Shown piece after piece: positions 42,408 through 51,568 of a DNA stretch of 64,000 bases. Positions within the stretch are counted from its first letter, which is position 1. The number at the start of each line of letters is the position of its first letter. The DNA lies in the NCBI RefSeq assembly GCF_008831545.1, contig NZ_CP044523.1, positions 3,534,001-3,598,000 on the forward strand. Reading direction: 5' to 3'. The stretch is from Halorussus halophilus (GTDB taxonomy: Archaea; Halobacteriota; Halobacteria; Halobacteriales; Haladaptataceae). The notes below the pieces were generated by a model that was not told where the DNA came from, did no database searches, and saw only the letters and a list, made by a program, of their open reading frames with translations. Position numbers and translations under genes: made by a program.

Positions 42408-44408
42408 TCAGGAACTCTGACCGCTCGTCCGCGACTCGTAGCGTCGCTCCGCGCGATGCTCGCTGATGAGTTGGTCGAGTTGGTTTTCCTTCTTCTGTTG
42501 CCGACGTTCCTCGGCGCGGTCCTCCCAGTCGCTAATAACCGACTCCACCTCGCTCTCCCGCGCCACTGCCAATTCGTCTATCTCCTGAATCGTCACGTCG
42601 TCTGCGGGACCGACTGGAATCTCGCGTTCGAACAGCACTTCGTCGGCGACTTCCGAGAGACCGCCGTGCTTGAGGACGACCCTCGGGTCGAATTCGGCCA
42701 GTCGCTCGGCAGTCGAGCGTCCGGCACCGCTGGCGTCCCGCAGCAAGATTACGTCGTCTTCGGCGAGTCCGAAGTTCTCGTGGGCCGAGTCGATGTCCTC
42801 GTTGGTGAACTTTACCACCGGTTTGACCGGCACGAGTCCCTGCTTCTTCTCGGCCACGTCGCTGAAGTTCGAGTGGTCGAGTTTCCACAGTTCCTTGAGT
42901 CGTGCGAGTTTGCCCTCTAGTTCTTCGATTTCCTCGTCGCGCTCCTCGACTTTCTGTTCCAGTCGGTCGTTCTCGCGCTCCAGTCGGGTGACGACGCGGC
43001 GCTCCTTCGCTTCCTTGCGCTCCTCGCGTCGCGCGTCACTCAGTTCGTTTTCCAGTTCGGCGATGCGCTCGCCTTTCGTGTCCACCGTCTCGTTCAGGTC
43101 ATCGACGTGCGATTCGAGGCGCTCGACCTGCCGTTCGAGTTCCTTGATTCGCTTCTCGTCCTCTGTTAGCTCTCGTGGGTCGTGCTGGGTTTCGTCTTCT
43201 TCCCCAGCGTCGTCGTCCTCGGTCAGTGCGTCGAGTGCGGTTTCGACCGTGTCGTCGCCTGCGACGACGCGAGCGGTAATCTCCCCGCGGTCCACGTTCA
43301 TCGGAATCTTGCTGGCGATGCGGTCGAACTGCTCCTCGTGGGCGTCGAAGGCGAACAGCGAGGCGGCCATCGCGTCGCGTTCGTGGTCGTTGTCGTAGTC
43401 GTGGTCGCGCGTGCGGTGTTGCTTCTCGTCCACCGGCAGGTCGGCGTCGGGAATCCACCCCGCGGCGTCGAAGCTTCGGCGGATCTTCTCCACCGTCTCG
43501 GGCATCGGTTCGACGTCGGCGGCGACGACGATGGGTCGCCCGCGCTCGATTATCCACTCGATGACCTCGGCGGTGCCCGCAGTGCGCGTACTCAACACGT
43601 CCAAGACGGTGCCGTCCAAGCCGACCACCGAGACGGCCGTCGTCGTGCCGGGGTCGATACCCACCAGCACGTGGTCGCGGCGCTTGGCTAGGGGTTCGAA
43701 CTCGATGCCGTCTCTGCGCTCGCGTTCGATTTCGACCCGAACGTCTCCGGACCGGCGATTCGAGACCGGGATGTCCTCGGGCCGCGCTTCGACCTTGAAA
43801 ATCGCATTCGAGAGACCGCCGTACTTCTCCGTCGCGTCGCGTTCGTAGTCGAGTCCGGCCGAATCGAGTTCCGACTCGATTTCTCTCGTTTGCTTTCGAA
43901 CTGCGCCGTGGATGCGCCGAGTGTACCTATCTTCGCTCCAGCCGCCCTTCCCCGTCGAGCGACCGCGAGACACCTTGATTTCGGTGGTGTTCGTAAACGC
44001 CGACACCTCGTGGCCGACGTTCCCGGCGGCCAGTCTGGCGGCCGCCTCGGCTTCCTTCATCGGGTCCTTGCCGTAGGGGACGCCGTGGCGAGAGGCGACT
44101 CGCGAGAGCGGTTCCGGTCGCTCCGCGCCGGTCACCTGCACGAGTCGCGTCGAATCGGGGAGTCCGCGCAAAAAGTGGACGAGGGCGTCCTTGTCGGACG
44201 CGAGTTCGTACATGTTGTCGGTCGCCAAGAGAGCAGGTTCCTCGCGTTCGACGAGTCGCATCAGCTTTCGATGGCTCACCACGTCTTTGTCGAGGTTCTC
44301 GCCGTCGAAGGCGACCAGCGCGTAGGACGGCGAGTCGCCCCGCACGTCCCCACTCTGGATGTCTACGCCGAAAACGAGCGTGTCGAGGGCACTCGTGCGC
44401 GCGTTCAC
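42408..44408 (-). CDS. DUF460 protein: RNase H-like/YqgF-like fold with long coiled coil
   Basis: 666 residues from a GTG at 44408 (MNARTSALDTLVFGVDIQSG). FGVDIQSGDVRG and, in the middle, VLVGIDPGTTTAVSVVGLDG are actin-/RNase H-like first strands of the DUF460 family. A long charged coiled coil lies at ~390-560 (KRIKELERQVERLESHVDDL, ERRVVTRLERENDRLEQKVE). The C-terminal part VLLRDASGAGRSTAERLAEF is conserved. Function unproven; nuclease-like folds suggest nucleic acid processing. The frame stays open upstream to 45161 by running antisense over rnz, which is not real coding. Confidence 0.88.
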   Translation of the reverse strand: MNARTSALDTLVFGVDIQSGDVRGDSPSYALVAFDGENLDKDVVSHRKLMRLVEREEPALLATDNMYELASDKDALVHFLRGLPDSTRLVQVTGAERPEPLSRVASRHGVPYGKDPMKEAEAAARLAAGNVGHEVSAFTNTTEIKVSRGRSTGKGGWSEDRYTRRIHGAVRKQTREIESELDSAGLDYERDATEKYGGLSNAIFKVEARPEDIPVSNRRSGDVRVEIERERRDGIEFEPLAKRRDHVLVGIDPGTTTAVSVVGLDGTVLDVLSTRTAGTAEVIEWIIERGRPIVVAADVEPMPETVEKIRRSFDAAGWIPDADLPVDEKQHRTRDHDYDNDHERDAMAASLFAFDAHEEQFDRIASKIPMNVDRGEITARVVAGDDTVETALDALTEDDDAGEEDETQHDPRELTEDEKRIKELERQVERLESHVDDLNETVDTKGERIAELENELSDARREERKEAKERRVVTRLERENDRLEQKVEERDEEIEELEGKLARLKELWKLDHSNFSDVAEKKQGLVPVKPVVKFTNEDIDSAHENFGLAEDDVILLRDASGAGRSTAERLAEFDPRVVLKHGGLSEVADEVLFEREIPVGPADDVTIQEIDELAVARESEVESVISDWEDRAEERRQQKKENQLDQLISEHRAERRYESRTSGQSS

Positions 44409-44461
44409 GGGCGAGGGTAGGGTTCGACCAGATATAAATCCGGCGCGGAGTCGAGGTTGAC

Positions 44462-45388
44462 CTACTCCTCCGGATACTCCACGTCTACGATATCGCCGTC
44501 GTCCGGAACAAAGACGTCGCCGTCGAACTCCTCGCGCGCCTCTTCCAGATGCTGAGAGGTGTCGTTGCCGTACCGCGAGGAGATGTGGGTCAAGGCCAGT
44601 CGCTTCGCACTTGCTTGCCGGGCGATACTGCCCGCCTGTCGCGCCGTCGAGTGACCGGTCTTGTTCGCTCGCTCCTCGCCGTCGTCGGCGAAACTGGCGT
44701 CGTGGACCAGCAGGTCGGCGTCTTCGGTGGCTTCGACCACGGTGTCGGTGGGTCGCGTATCGCCAGTGTATGCAAACGTCCTCCCCGGCCGGGCCTCGCC
44801 GACGACCTGTGCTGGTTCGATAGTGGTACCGTCGTCCAGTTCGACCGACTGGCCTTCGTGGAGTCGCGAGAACTTCGGGCCGACCGGAACGCCCAACTCT
44901 TCCGCCTTCTCTCGGTCGAAGCGTCCTTTTCGGTCGTCCTCGACCAGGGCGTAACCCACCGCGTTGGTGTCGTGGCTCACGTCGAAGGTGCGGACCTCGT
45001 AGTCGTCGTGCCGCACTGCAGTCTCGCCAGGAGCGACTTCGTAGATGTGAATCGGGAACGACGGGTCGTTTCCCGCGGCGTGGACCAGCGTCTCGATGTC
45101 GCGCTTGGTCCCTCGTGGCGTGTAGATAGTCACCGGGTCGTCGCGCTCGTTGAAGTCCCACGTCTGGACGAGGCCAGGGAGTCCCAGCACGTGGTCGCCG
45201 TGGATGTGCGTGACGAAAATCTCGGAGACGGTGAAGCCAGTGCCGAACTTCATCATCTGGCGCTGTGTCCCCTCGCCGACGTCGAACAGCAGGCGGTCGC
45301 CCTCCCGGTTGACCAGTATGGAACTGGGGTTGCGTTCGGTCGTCGGAACGGCCCCGCTGGTGCCGAGAAAGGTCACGCGCATCGTCAT
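44462..45388 (-). CDS. rnz: Ribonuclease Z
   Basis: 308 residues. Metal site: FVTHIHGDHVLGLPGL (HxHxDH), VSHDTNAVGYALV, FAYTGDTRPT, VHDASFADDGEERANKTGHSTARQA and LTHISSRYGND. The enzyme trims 3' trailers from pre-tRNA. Two possible starts, 45388 and 45382. It lies 53 bases upstream of the DUF460 gene on the same strand, possibly one transcript. Confidence 0.96.
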   Translation of the reverse strand: MTMRVTFLGTSGAVPTTERNPSSILVNREGDRLLFDVGEGTQRQMMKFGTGFTVSEIFVTHIHGDHVLGLPGLVQTWDFNERDDPVTIYTPRGTKRDIETLVHAAGNDPSFPIHIYEVAPGETAVRHDDYEVRTFDVSHDTNAVGYALVEDDRKGRFDREKAEELGVPVGPKFSRLHEGQSVELDDGTTIEPAQVVGEARPGRTFAYTGDTRPTDTVVEATEDADLLVHDASFADDGEERANKTGHSTARQAGSIARQASAKRLALTHISSRYGNDTSQHLEEAREEFDGDVFVPDDGDIVDVEYPEE

Positions 45389-45621
45389 GTCCCTTCGTCG
45401 GACCGCGAGGAGTAAACCCGCTTCGAAACCGCTCGCGTCGGCGTCCGCTCGCAACTCCGGTTACATCGCGCGAAACGCTCGGTTACGAGTGGAACCCGTT
45501 CGGGGAAATACGAAGCTAAGTCGGGCCTATACGGCCGTATCAGCGTGTTACAAGCGTGAACGGTCGCGCCCGTTTATTCGCGGCCTTCACGTCGCTTTGT
45601 TCGCGGATTAGGGGGGTACAA
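45389..45621. other. Intergenic region upstream of the repeat-rich secreted protein
   Basis: 233 bases, no gene. Contains the symmetric word CCTATACGGCCGTATCAG at 45524-45541 and no obvious strong TATA box. Confidence 0.4.
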
Positions 45622-47691
45622 ATGACACGTGACAACAGGACCTTTAGCGCCGTGTTCATGGCCGTTCTACTGGTGCTCGCCAGTGGCACAGCGGTGTCGC
45701 TCGCAGTAACCGGCGACAGTAGCCAAGCGGCCGGAGCGAACGCGGTTAGCCTCCAAGACGAAGACGGACAGCCCACAGCAAACGTAACCTTTAGCGACCA
45801 AACGTCCGACGACGGCGCGACGATAGTCGTCGATTCGGTGACGCTCTCGGAGGGTGGCTTCGTCGCCATCCACGACGAGACGCTACTCGACGGTGACGCC
45901 GTCGGGAGCGTCGTCGGCGTCTCGGACTACCTCGAAGCGGGGACCCACGAGAACGTGGAAATCACGCTCGCTCGTCCCCTCAACGAGAGCCAGTCGCTCA
46001 TCGCCATGCCGCACTTGGACACCAACGAGAACCAAGTGTACGACTTCGTTATCGCCAACGGTGCCACGGACGGTCCGTACACCACTGACGGACAGATAGT
46101 CGTAGACCAAGGGATGGTGAGCGTCGGTGAGGAACCGGCGGAAACGACGACTGAGGAAGAGGAACCAGTCGAAACCACCACTGAAGAAGAGGAACCAGTC
46201 GAAACCACCACTGAAGAAGAGGAACCAGTCGAAACCACCACTGAAGAAGAGGAACCAGTCGAAACCACCACTGAAGAAGAGGAACCAGTCGAAACCACCA
46301 CTGAAGAAGAGGAACCAGTCGAAACCACCACTGAAGAAGAGGAACCAGTCGAAACCACCACTGAAGAAGAGGAACCAGTCGAAACCACCACTGAAGAAGA
46401 GGAACCAGTCGAAACCACCACTGAAGAAGAGGAGCCGGTCGAAACGACGACTGAGGAAGAAGAGCCGGTGGAGACGACCACCGAAGAACCCGCCGAGGAC
46501 CAACAGCAGTTCATCTTCAAGATAGAGCAACTGCAGATCGACGAGTGGTCGTTCGTCATCGGCGATTCCGAAGAACCCGACCGCACTGAGACGGTCAGTG
46601 ACGTGTCCGTCAGCGACCGACGCGTCGAAATCAATCTCTCTGAGGTTCTCGCTCAGCAGGACATGGCTGCGGGTGACGTGACCACCCAAGACCCTGCGGC
46701 GGCCCAAGCGACCGTCGAGGAACAGCTCTCTGGGGACATCCAGACGGTTCGGTTCGTCCTCCGGGACATCTCCATCGAGAACGTCACGTTCGTCATCACG
46801 GCACCGGCCGACATGGAACTGCCAGAGCCGCCCATGATGACGACGACGCCGGAGGAGCCGGAGACGACTGAGGAACCGGTGGAGACGACCACCGAGGAGC
46901 CTGTCGAAACCACGACTGAGGAACCAGTGGAAACCACGACTGAAGAGCCGGTCGAGACGACGACCGAAGAACCAGTCGAAACCACGACTGAAGAACCGGT
47001 GGAAACGACGACCGAGGAACCGGTGGAGACCACCACTGAGGAGCCGGTCGAGACGACGACCGAAGAACCAGTGGAAACCACAACTGAGGAACCGGTGGAA
47101 ACGACGACCGAAGAACCGGTCGAAACAACCACTGAGGAACCAGTTGAAACCACGACTGAGGAACCGGTGGAAACGACCACCGAAGAGCCGGTGGAAACCA
47201 CGACCGAAGAGCCGGCAGAGACGACCACCGAGGAGCCTGTCGAGACGACGACAGAGGAACCCGCAGACCTCGCGTCCTTCGAAGTCAGTGAACTCGACGC
47301 ACCCGAGGAAGCGGCGGCCGGTGACGACATCAACGTCTCCGCCGTCATCAGCAACCCGAACGAACAGCAGACGACCCAGAGTATCGCGTTCCGACTCGAA
47401 GGGACCGTCATCGCTCGCCAAGACGTCACCCTAGAGGGTGGCGAAGAGCGTACTGTCACCTTCGAGATAAACACGACCGGAGTCCCGTCGGGCGAGTACA
47501 TCCACGGCATCTACAGCCAAGGATTCGGTGACCTCGCGGTCATCACCATCGCGGAACCGCCCGCGGAGACTACGGCGGCAGCGACGACCGAAGCGGACGA
47601 CGAAGAGACGACGGAAGCTGAAGAGACCGAGACGCCCGCCGAAGCGACGACCACTGCAGCACCCGCCGAGACGACGACGGCAGAGGCGTGA
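45622..47691 (+). CDS. Secreted acidic repeat protein with two Glu/Thr/Val repeat arrays
   Basis: 689 residues from MTRDNRTFSAVFMAVLLVLA (signal or anchor helix). A beta domain resembling DUF7282 follows (~55-165: ANVTFSDQTSDDGATIVVD ... VYDFVIANGATDGPYTTDG). Array 1 is ~11 copies of EEEPVETTTE (10 residues), DNA 46141-46470. A second domain with FIFKIEQLQIDEWSFVIGD and VTFVITAPADME follows. Array 2 is about 16 copies of EEPVETTT (8 residues), DNA ~46870-47265. A CARDB-like domain (FEVSELDAPEEAAAGDDINV) and a Thr/Ala tail end it. Probably a cell-surface stalk. No sortase or PGF motif seen. Confidence 0.88.
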   Translation: MTRDNRTFSAVFMAVLLVLASGTAVSLAVTGDSSQAAGANAVSLQDEDGQPTANVTFSDQTSDDGATIVVDSVTLSEGGFVAIHDETLLDGDAVGSVVGVSDYLEAGTHENVEITLARPLNESQSLIAMPHLDTNENQVYDFVIANGATDGPYTTDGQIVVDQGMVSVGEEPAETTTEEEEPVETTTEEEEPVETTTEEEEPVETTTEEEEPVETTTEEEEPVETTTEEEEPVETTTEEEEPVETTTEEEEPVETTTEEEEPVETTTEEEEPVETTTEEEEPVETTTEEPAEDQQQFIFKIEQLQIDEWSFVIGDSEEPDRTETVSDVSVSDRRVEINLSEVLAQQDMAAGDVTTQDPAAAQATVEEQLSGDIQTVRFVLRDISIENVTFVITAPADMELPEPPMMTTTPEEPETTEEPVETTTEEPVETTTEEPVETTTEEPVETTTEEPVETTTEEPVETTTEEPVETTTEEPVETTTEEPVETTTEEPVETTTEEPVETTTEEPVETTTEEPVETTTEEPVETTTEEPAETTTEEPVETTTEEPADLASFEVSELDAPEEAAAGDDINVSAVISNPNEQQTTQSIAFRLEGTVIARQDVTLEGGEERTVTFEINTTGVPSGEYIHGIYSQGFGDLAVITIAEPPAETTAAATTEADDEETTEAEETETPAEATTTAAPAETTTAEA
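46141..46470 (+). repeat. 30-base tandem repeats in the secreted protein
   Basis: Eight perfect copies (46171-46410) of a unit that opens GAAACCACCACTGAAGAAGA are followed by a near-perfect ninth (46411-46440) and flanked by degenerate copies (46141-46170, 46441-46470). The frame is kept because 30 is a multiple of three. Confidence 0.95.
46870..47265 (+). repeat. 24-base tandem repeats in the secreted protein
   Basis: About sixteen units coding EEPVETTT. The codons vary synonymously from unit to unit (GTCGAAACC, GTGGAGACG, GTTGAAACC), so DNA identity is lower than in the 30-base array. Confidence 0.9.
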
Positions 47692-47831
47692 CGACTCTCG
47701 TCGTCTGACTTGACGACAATCTAATTTTTAAACGGTTCAGTATCGTTTAATCGCAAGATAGCGTCGGGTGTGGAACGTACCTGAACAGGAACATCCGTTT
47801 ATTACTATCTATTTCGACACACCAAAATGCA

Positions 47832-48770
47832 ATGAAGCGATACGCCGCCGTCCTCGTGACGGTCATGTTGTTGCTCGCCGGTTGTTCCGGCGGCACTGGT
47901 AGCACAGGCACGACGACTACGACGCAGCTTTCCGGGACGACTGACGCGGGCGCGACGACCGCCCAAACTGAGTCGGGCACGTCGAGCGCGAGTCAGGGCA
48001 CCGTCGAGTTCTACGTCAGCGACGAGAAGAACGCGATGGGCGACTTCGAGCATCTGAACGTCACGGTCTCGAAGGTCGGTCTCAAGTCCGGCAACGAGTC
48101 CAACAGTTCGTGGCAGAACTACGAAGTCGATAACCGCACCATCGACCTCACCGAACTGACCGGCCCGAACGCGACGCACGTCGGGTCGTTCGACGCGAAC
48201 GCGACCACGTACCAAGCCGTCTTCGTCTACGTCGAGGACGTGAACGGGACGCTGAAGAACGGCGAGCAGGTGAACGTGAAACTGCCGAGCAGCAAGCTCC
48301 AAATCAAACAGCAGTTCACCGTCGGCGCGAACGAATCGACCGACTTCGTCTTCGACATCTCGGTCTTCGAGGCCGGCAAGAGCGGCAAATACATCCTCAA
48401 GCCGGTCATCAGCGAGTCCGGTACCGACGTGGAAATCGACCCCGTCGATGAGAAGGGTGGCGCGGAGGACGGCAACGAGTCGAGCGAGAGCGCGCTGAAC
48501 GCTTCCTTCGTTGGCAACGTCACGCAGGGCGAGAACGTCACCGTCGAAGTGACGGAGAACGGCAGTGCCGTGGCGAACGCGACGGTGAGAGTCGACGGCG
48601 CAGTCGTCGGCGAGACGAACGCTGACGGGACGCTGACTATCTCCGTTCCCGACGTGACGGTGCTGGAAGTCGAAGTCGAAACCGACGACGCGTCGGCGAC
48701 GCTGAAACACGAGTTCGAAGCGAGCGGGCAGGGGAACAGCGAGAACGGTAGCGGCGGAAACGGCAACTGA
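47832..48770 (+). CDS. DUF4382-type lipoprotein
   Basis: 312 residues. Signal with lipobox LLLAGCSGG (Cys near residue 18) and a Thr/Gly/Ser linker. The domain begins GTVEFYVSDEKNAMGDFEHLNVTVSKVGL, the DUF4382 pattern, and continues to VFDISVFEAGKSGKYILKP. A second Ig/CNA-like module follows (VTQGENVTVEVTENGSAVANATV). It ends in an Asn/Gly-rich tail. Surface-bound; binding partner unknown. Confidence 0.88.
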   Translation: MKRYAAVLVTVMLLLAGCSGGTGSTGTTTTTQLSGTTDAGATTAQTESGTSSASQGTVEFYVSDEKNAMGDFEHLNVTVSKVGLKSGNESNSSWQNYEVDNRTIDLTELTGPNATHVGSFDANATTYQAVFVYVEDVNGTLKNGEQVNVKLPSSKLQIKQQFTVGANESTDFVFDISVFEAGKSGKYILKPVISESGTDVEIDPVDEKGGAEDGNESSESALNASFVGNVTQGENVTVEVTENGSAVANATVRVDGAVVGETNADGTLTISVPDVTVLEVEVETDDASATLKHEFEASGQGNSENGSGGNGN

Positions 48771-48828
48771 AGCGACTGAGGTCTTCCGCCATCGATTTCA
48801 CCCTCCACGTTGTGTTTCTGCCCGAGGG

Positions 48829-49458
48829 ATGACGGACGACGCCGAAGGAGACGAGAACTCGGCGAGCGACGGAGACGACCTCCTCGCCCTGTTGGACGAA
48901 CTTCGAATCACCGGGCTGAACGGTCTCGAATACGCGGACGACCCGTACGACGAGACGCGATATCGACGCATACTGAAACTCGCCTGCGAGTGGTACGGTC
49001 GCTCGCTAGACCTCCCGGCGGAAACAGTCCGCGAGCGATTCGCGTCGGAAGTCGGCCGCGTCACGCCGAAGGTGAGCGCCGACGCCGCCGTCTTCGACGA
49101 CGAGGGTCGCATCCTCCTGCAACGACGCACAGACGACGAGACGTGGTGCTTGCCAGGCGGCTACACTGACCCGAACGAGTCGCCCCGCGAAACCGCCGTG
49201 AGGGAGACGCGAGAAGAGACCGGTCTGTCCGTGGAACCGCTAGAACTCGTCGGCGTCTACACCCGAAGACCCGGCGAGTACGGTCCGCACTGTCTGGTGG
49301 TTCACCTCTATCGCTGTGCAGTCGAACGTGGCGACCTCGAACTGTCTCACGAAGGTACCGACCTCCAGTACTGGTCGTTAGCGAACGTACCGGAGTGGCA
49401 CAAGAACCACGAGCAGATGGCTCGGGACGCACGAAGGAAGTGGACCGACGCCCGATAG
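48829..49458 (+). CDS. NUDIX hydrolase with N-terminal helical domain
   Basis: 209 residues. NUDIX box GGYTDPNESPRETAVRETRE then ETGL (residues ~115-138) fits Gx5Ex7REUxEExGU. N-terminal ~65 residues are a helical accessory domain (LLALLDELRITGLNGLEYAD, ILKLACEWYGRSLDLPAETV), common in haloarchaeal NUDIX proteins. Substrate class (nucleotide sugars or oxidised nucleotides) cannot be told. Confidence 0.92.
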   Translation: MTDDAEGDENSASDGDDLLALLDELRITGLNGLEYADDPYDETRYRRILKLACEWYGRSLDLPAETVRERFASEVGRVTPKVSADAAVFDDEGRILLQRRTDDETWCLPGGYTDPNESPRETAVRETREETGLSVEPLELVGVYTRRPGEYGPHCLVVHLYRCAVERGDLELSHEGTDLQYWSLANVPEWHKNHEQMARDARRKWTDAR

Positions 49459-49492
49459 CCAAGTGCCCGATGGCCAACCACCCGATAGCCAA
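49451..49492 (+). repeat. Short repeated words between NUDIX and RFC genes
   Basis: CCCGATRGCCAA occurs at 49451, 49467 and 49481, each 12 bases. The first overlaps the NUDIX stop codon. Confidence 0.6.
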
Positions 49493-49531
49493 CCGACCGA
49501 TTCTTACCCGGCGGGTTCCTACCTCCGCCTA

Positions 49532-50539
49532 ATGGACGCGCCGCTGTGGACCGAACGGTACGCCCCCGACCTCGAAGACCTCCCGCAGGACGAGGTCCGG
49601 GACTACCTCCAGAAGGCCGTGGACGAACCTATCAACCTCGTCCTGCACGGCCCGCCCGGTGCCGGAAAGACGGCCGCGGTGCGGGCGCTCGCCCGTGCGG
49701 CCCACGACGACCCGGACAACGACCTCGTGGAGATCAACGTCGCGGACTTCTTCGGCATGACGAAGAAGGAAGTCTCGAACGACCCGCGCTTCTCGTCGTT
49801 CATCGACAGCAAGCGCAGGCGCAACTCCTCGAAGGCCGACCTCATCAACCACGTGCTGAAGGAGTCGGCGAGCTATCCGCCGGTCTCCGGCACCTACAAG
49901 ACGGTCGTGCTGGACAACGCCGAAGCGATTCGTGAGGACTTCCAACAGGCACTCCGCCGGGTGATGGAACGCCATCACGAGGCGACGCAGTTCGTCATCA
50001 CGACGCGCCAACCGACGAAGCTCATCCCGCCCATCAAGTCGCGGTGTTTCCCCGTCTCGGTGAGCGCGCCGTCCCCCGACGAAATCGCCGCCGTGCTGAA
50101 AGACGTTGTAGAGGCCGAGGGCGTCGAGTACGACGAGAGCGGACTGGAGTACGTCGCTGGCTACGCCAACGGCGACCTCCGGAAAGCTATCTTGAGCGCA
50201 CAGACCACCGCCGAGGCAGAGGGCGAAGTGACGATGCAGGCCGCCTACGAGGTACTCGGCGAGGTCGGCGTCAGCGCGGAAATTCAGGAGATGTTAGACG
50301 CCGCGGAGGCAGGGGAGTTCAGCGACGCCCGCGGCATCTTGGACGACCTGCTCATCGACGAAGGCTTCGACGGCGAGGAAGTGCTAAGCGAGATTCTGGA
50401 CGTTGCGCACTCGGGTCGATACTCTGGCGACGAGTTAGCGGAGTTGACCGTGTTGGCTGGCGAGGTGGACGTCGATTTAGCAGAAGGGTCGAGCGATCGA
50501 GTTCACATCGCGCACCTGCTGGCGGAACTCGGAGCCTGA
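49532..50539 (+). CDS. Replication factor C small-subunit paralogue (AAA+ clamp loader)
   Basis: 335 residues from MDAPLWTERYAPDLEDLPQD. Walker A HGPPGAGKTAAVRALARA, Walker B region VVLDNAEAIREDFQQALRRVME, SRC arginine-finger motif KSRCFPVSV, and sensor-2-like GYANGDLRKAILSAQ are seen. The Walker B acid box reads DNAE rather than DEAD. RFC loads PCNA onto primed DNA. Haloarchaea carry more than one small subunit; this matches the second type. ATG at 49532 is the natural start. Confidence 0.93.
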   Translation: MDAPLWTERYAPDLEDLPQDEVRDYLQKAVDEPINLVLHGPPGAGKTAAVRALARAAHDDPDNDLVEINVADFFGMTKKEVSNDPRFSSFIDSKRRRNSSKADLINHVLKESASYPPVSGTYKTVVLDNAEAIREDFQQALRRVMERHHEATQFVITTRQPTKLIPPIKSRCFPVSVSAPSPDEIAAVLKDVVEAEGVEYDESGLEYVAGYANGDLRKAILSAQTTAEAEGEVTMQAAYEVLGEVGVSAEIQEMLDAAEAGEFSDARGILDDLLIDEGFDGEEVLSEILDVAHSGRYSGDELAELTVLAGEVDVDLAEGSSDRVHIAHLLAELGA

Positions 50540-50558
50540 GGATCGGCCGTTCGTTCTC

Positions 50559-50912
50559 TTACGTCGGTGCAGTCCCGAGCAACCGCACCAGATTCAGGAT
50601 GGTAATCCCGAACAGCACGCTGATGGTGTAGTGTGCGATTGCGACCAGCGCCGTCGTCCGGTACTTTATACGGTACACGGCCCGGATTGCGAAGAAATCC
50701 GCGGAGAGCGCGAGCACAATAATCAGCGCGACTCCGAGGGAGCTTTGGTACGCTTGCAACGCGAACGAGATAACGGCCGGAACTAGTCCGACGAGGAAGG
50801 CCCGCGAAATCGGCACGCTCCCGAGGACGTATCTGGCGGCGATGTGTGCGGTGACGCCGTAGAACAGCACCGCCAACAGGAACGTGACCACCAGCGCAGT
50901 GAGCGCGACCAT
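50559..50912 (-). CDS. Four-span membrane protein
   Basis: 117 residues. Helices VALTALVVTFLLAVLFYGV, FLVGLVPAVISFALQAYQ, GVALIIVLALSADFFAI and LVAIAHYTISVLFGITILNL. No family recognised with certainty; a small haloarchaeal membrane protein. Convergent with the RFC gene. Confidence 0.8.
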   Translation of the reverse strand: MVALTALVVTFLLAVLFYGVTAHIAARYVLGSVPISRAFLVGLVPAVISFALQAYQSSLGVALIIVLALSADFFAIRAVYRIKYRTTALVAIAHYTISVLFGITILNLVRLLGTAPT

Positions 50913-50971
50913 GGCCGAAAAATAGGACCGAGTCGGTTTGTGTGTACTGATTCGAATCCGCTCGTCTCGCT

Positions 50972-51532
50972 CTATTCGAGCAGACCGAGTTCTTCGAGGC
51001 GCGAGACGATCTTGTCAACTGCCTGTTCTGCGTCCTCGGGCTTCTTGCCGCCGGTGATGACGAGTTTGCCGGACCCGAACAGGAGCGCGACGACTTCGGG
51101 TTCGTCGAGTCGGTAGACGAGACCGGGGAACTGCTCGGGTTCGTACTCGATGTTCTCCAGACCGAGACCGATGGCGATGGCGTTGAGGTTGAGATTGCGT
51201 CCGAGGTCCGCCGAAGTGACGATGTTCTGAACGACGATTTCGGGGTTCTCGTTGACGTTGATGTTCAACTCGCGGAGTTTGTCGAAGACGATTTCGAGAC
51301 TCTCGTGGACGTCGGCGGTACTCTTCGCGCCGGTACAGACGATTTTACCGGAACGGAAGATGAGTGCTGCGGACTTCGGGTTCTGGGTGCGATAGACGAG
51401 ACCGGGGAACTGCTCGGGGTCGTAGTCGGCCCCTTCCAGGTCCATCGCCACGCTCTGGAGGTCGAGTTCCTGCCCGATGCCCGTGGAGGCGACCACGTTT
51501 TCAATGTTGATGGTCTCCTTTGGGTCAGTCAT
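50972..51532 (-). CDS. tbp: TATA-binding protein
   Basis: 186 residues made of two similar halves. PEQFPGLVYR occurs in both (around residues 39-48 and ~130-139), followed by ALIFRSGKIVCTG and ALLFGSGKLVITG. INIENVVASTGIGQELDL and VQNIVTSADLGRNLNL start each repeat. TBP recognises TATA boxes with TFB and recruits RNA polymerase. The gene has an AT-rich promoter with a TATA element at 51557-51568. Confidence 0.98.
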   Translation of the reverse strand: MTDPKETINIENVVASTGIGQELDLQSVAMDLEGADYDPEQFPGLVYRTQNPKSAALIFRSGKIVCTGAKSTADVHESLEIVFDKLRELNINVNENPEIVVQNIVTSADLGRNLNLNAIAIGLGLENIEYEPEQFPGLVYRLDEPEVVALLFGSGKLVITGGKKPEDAEQAVDKIVSRLEELGLLE

Positions 51533-51556
51533 GTACGACTTAAATGTCGTATTTAA

Positions 51557-51568
51557 GGTTTATAAAGG
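51557..51568 (-). promoter_or_regulatory. TATA box of tbp
   Basis: Minus-strand CCTTTATAAACC, 25-36 bases before the ATG at 51532. Confidence 0.6.

Noticed and set aside
42408-45161. A very long minus-strand open frame suggesting a 917-residue protein
   Set aside because: The upstream 250 residues are Arg-rich out-of-frame sequence over the rnz gene on the same strand. The true start is the GTG at 44408, after which the DUF460 N-terminus begins.
46171-46440. Regularly repeated 30-base units considered as a CRISPR array
   Set aside because: There are no spacers; the units are contiguous and in frame within a protein.
45883-47421. Long open frame on the minus strand opposite the repeat-rich secreted protein
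   Set aside because: It is a mirror of the Glu/Thr repeats (Gly/Phe/Arg-rich antisense) with no recognised domain. Repetitive GC-rich codons leave several frames open.
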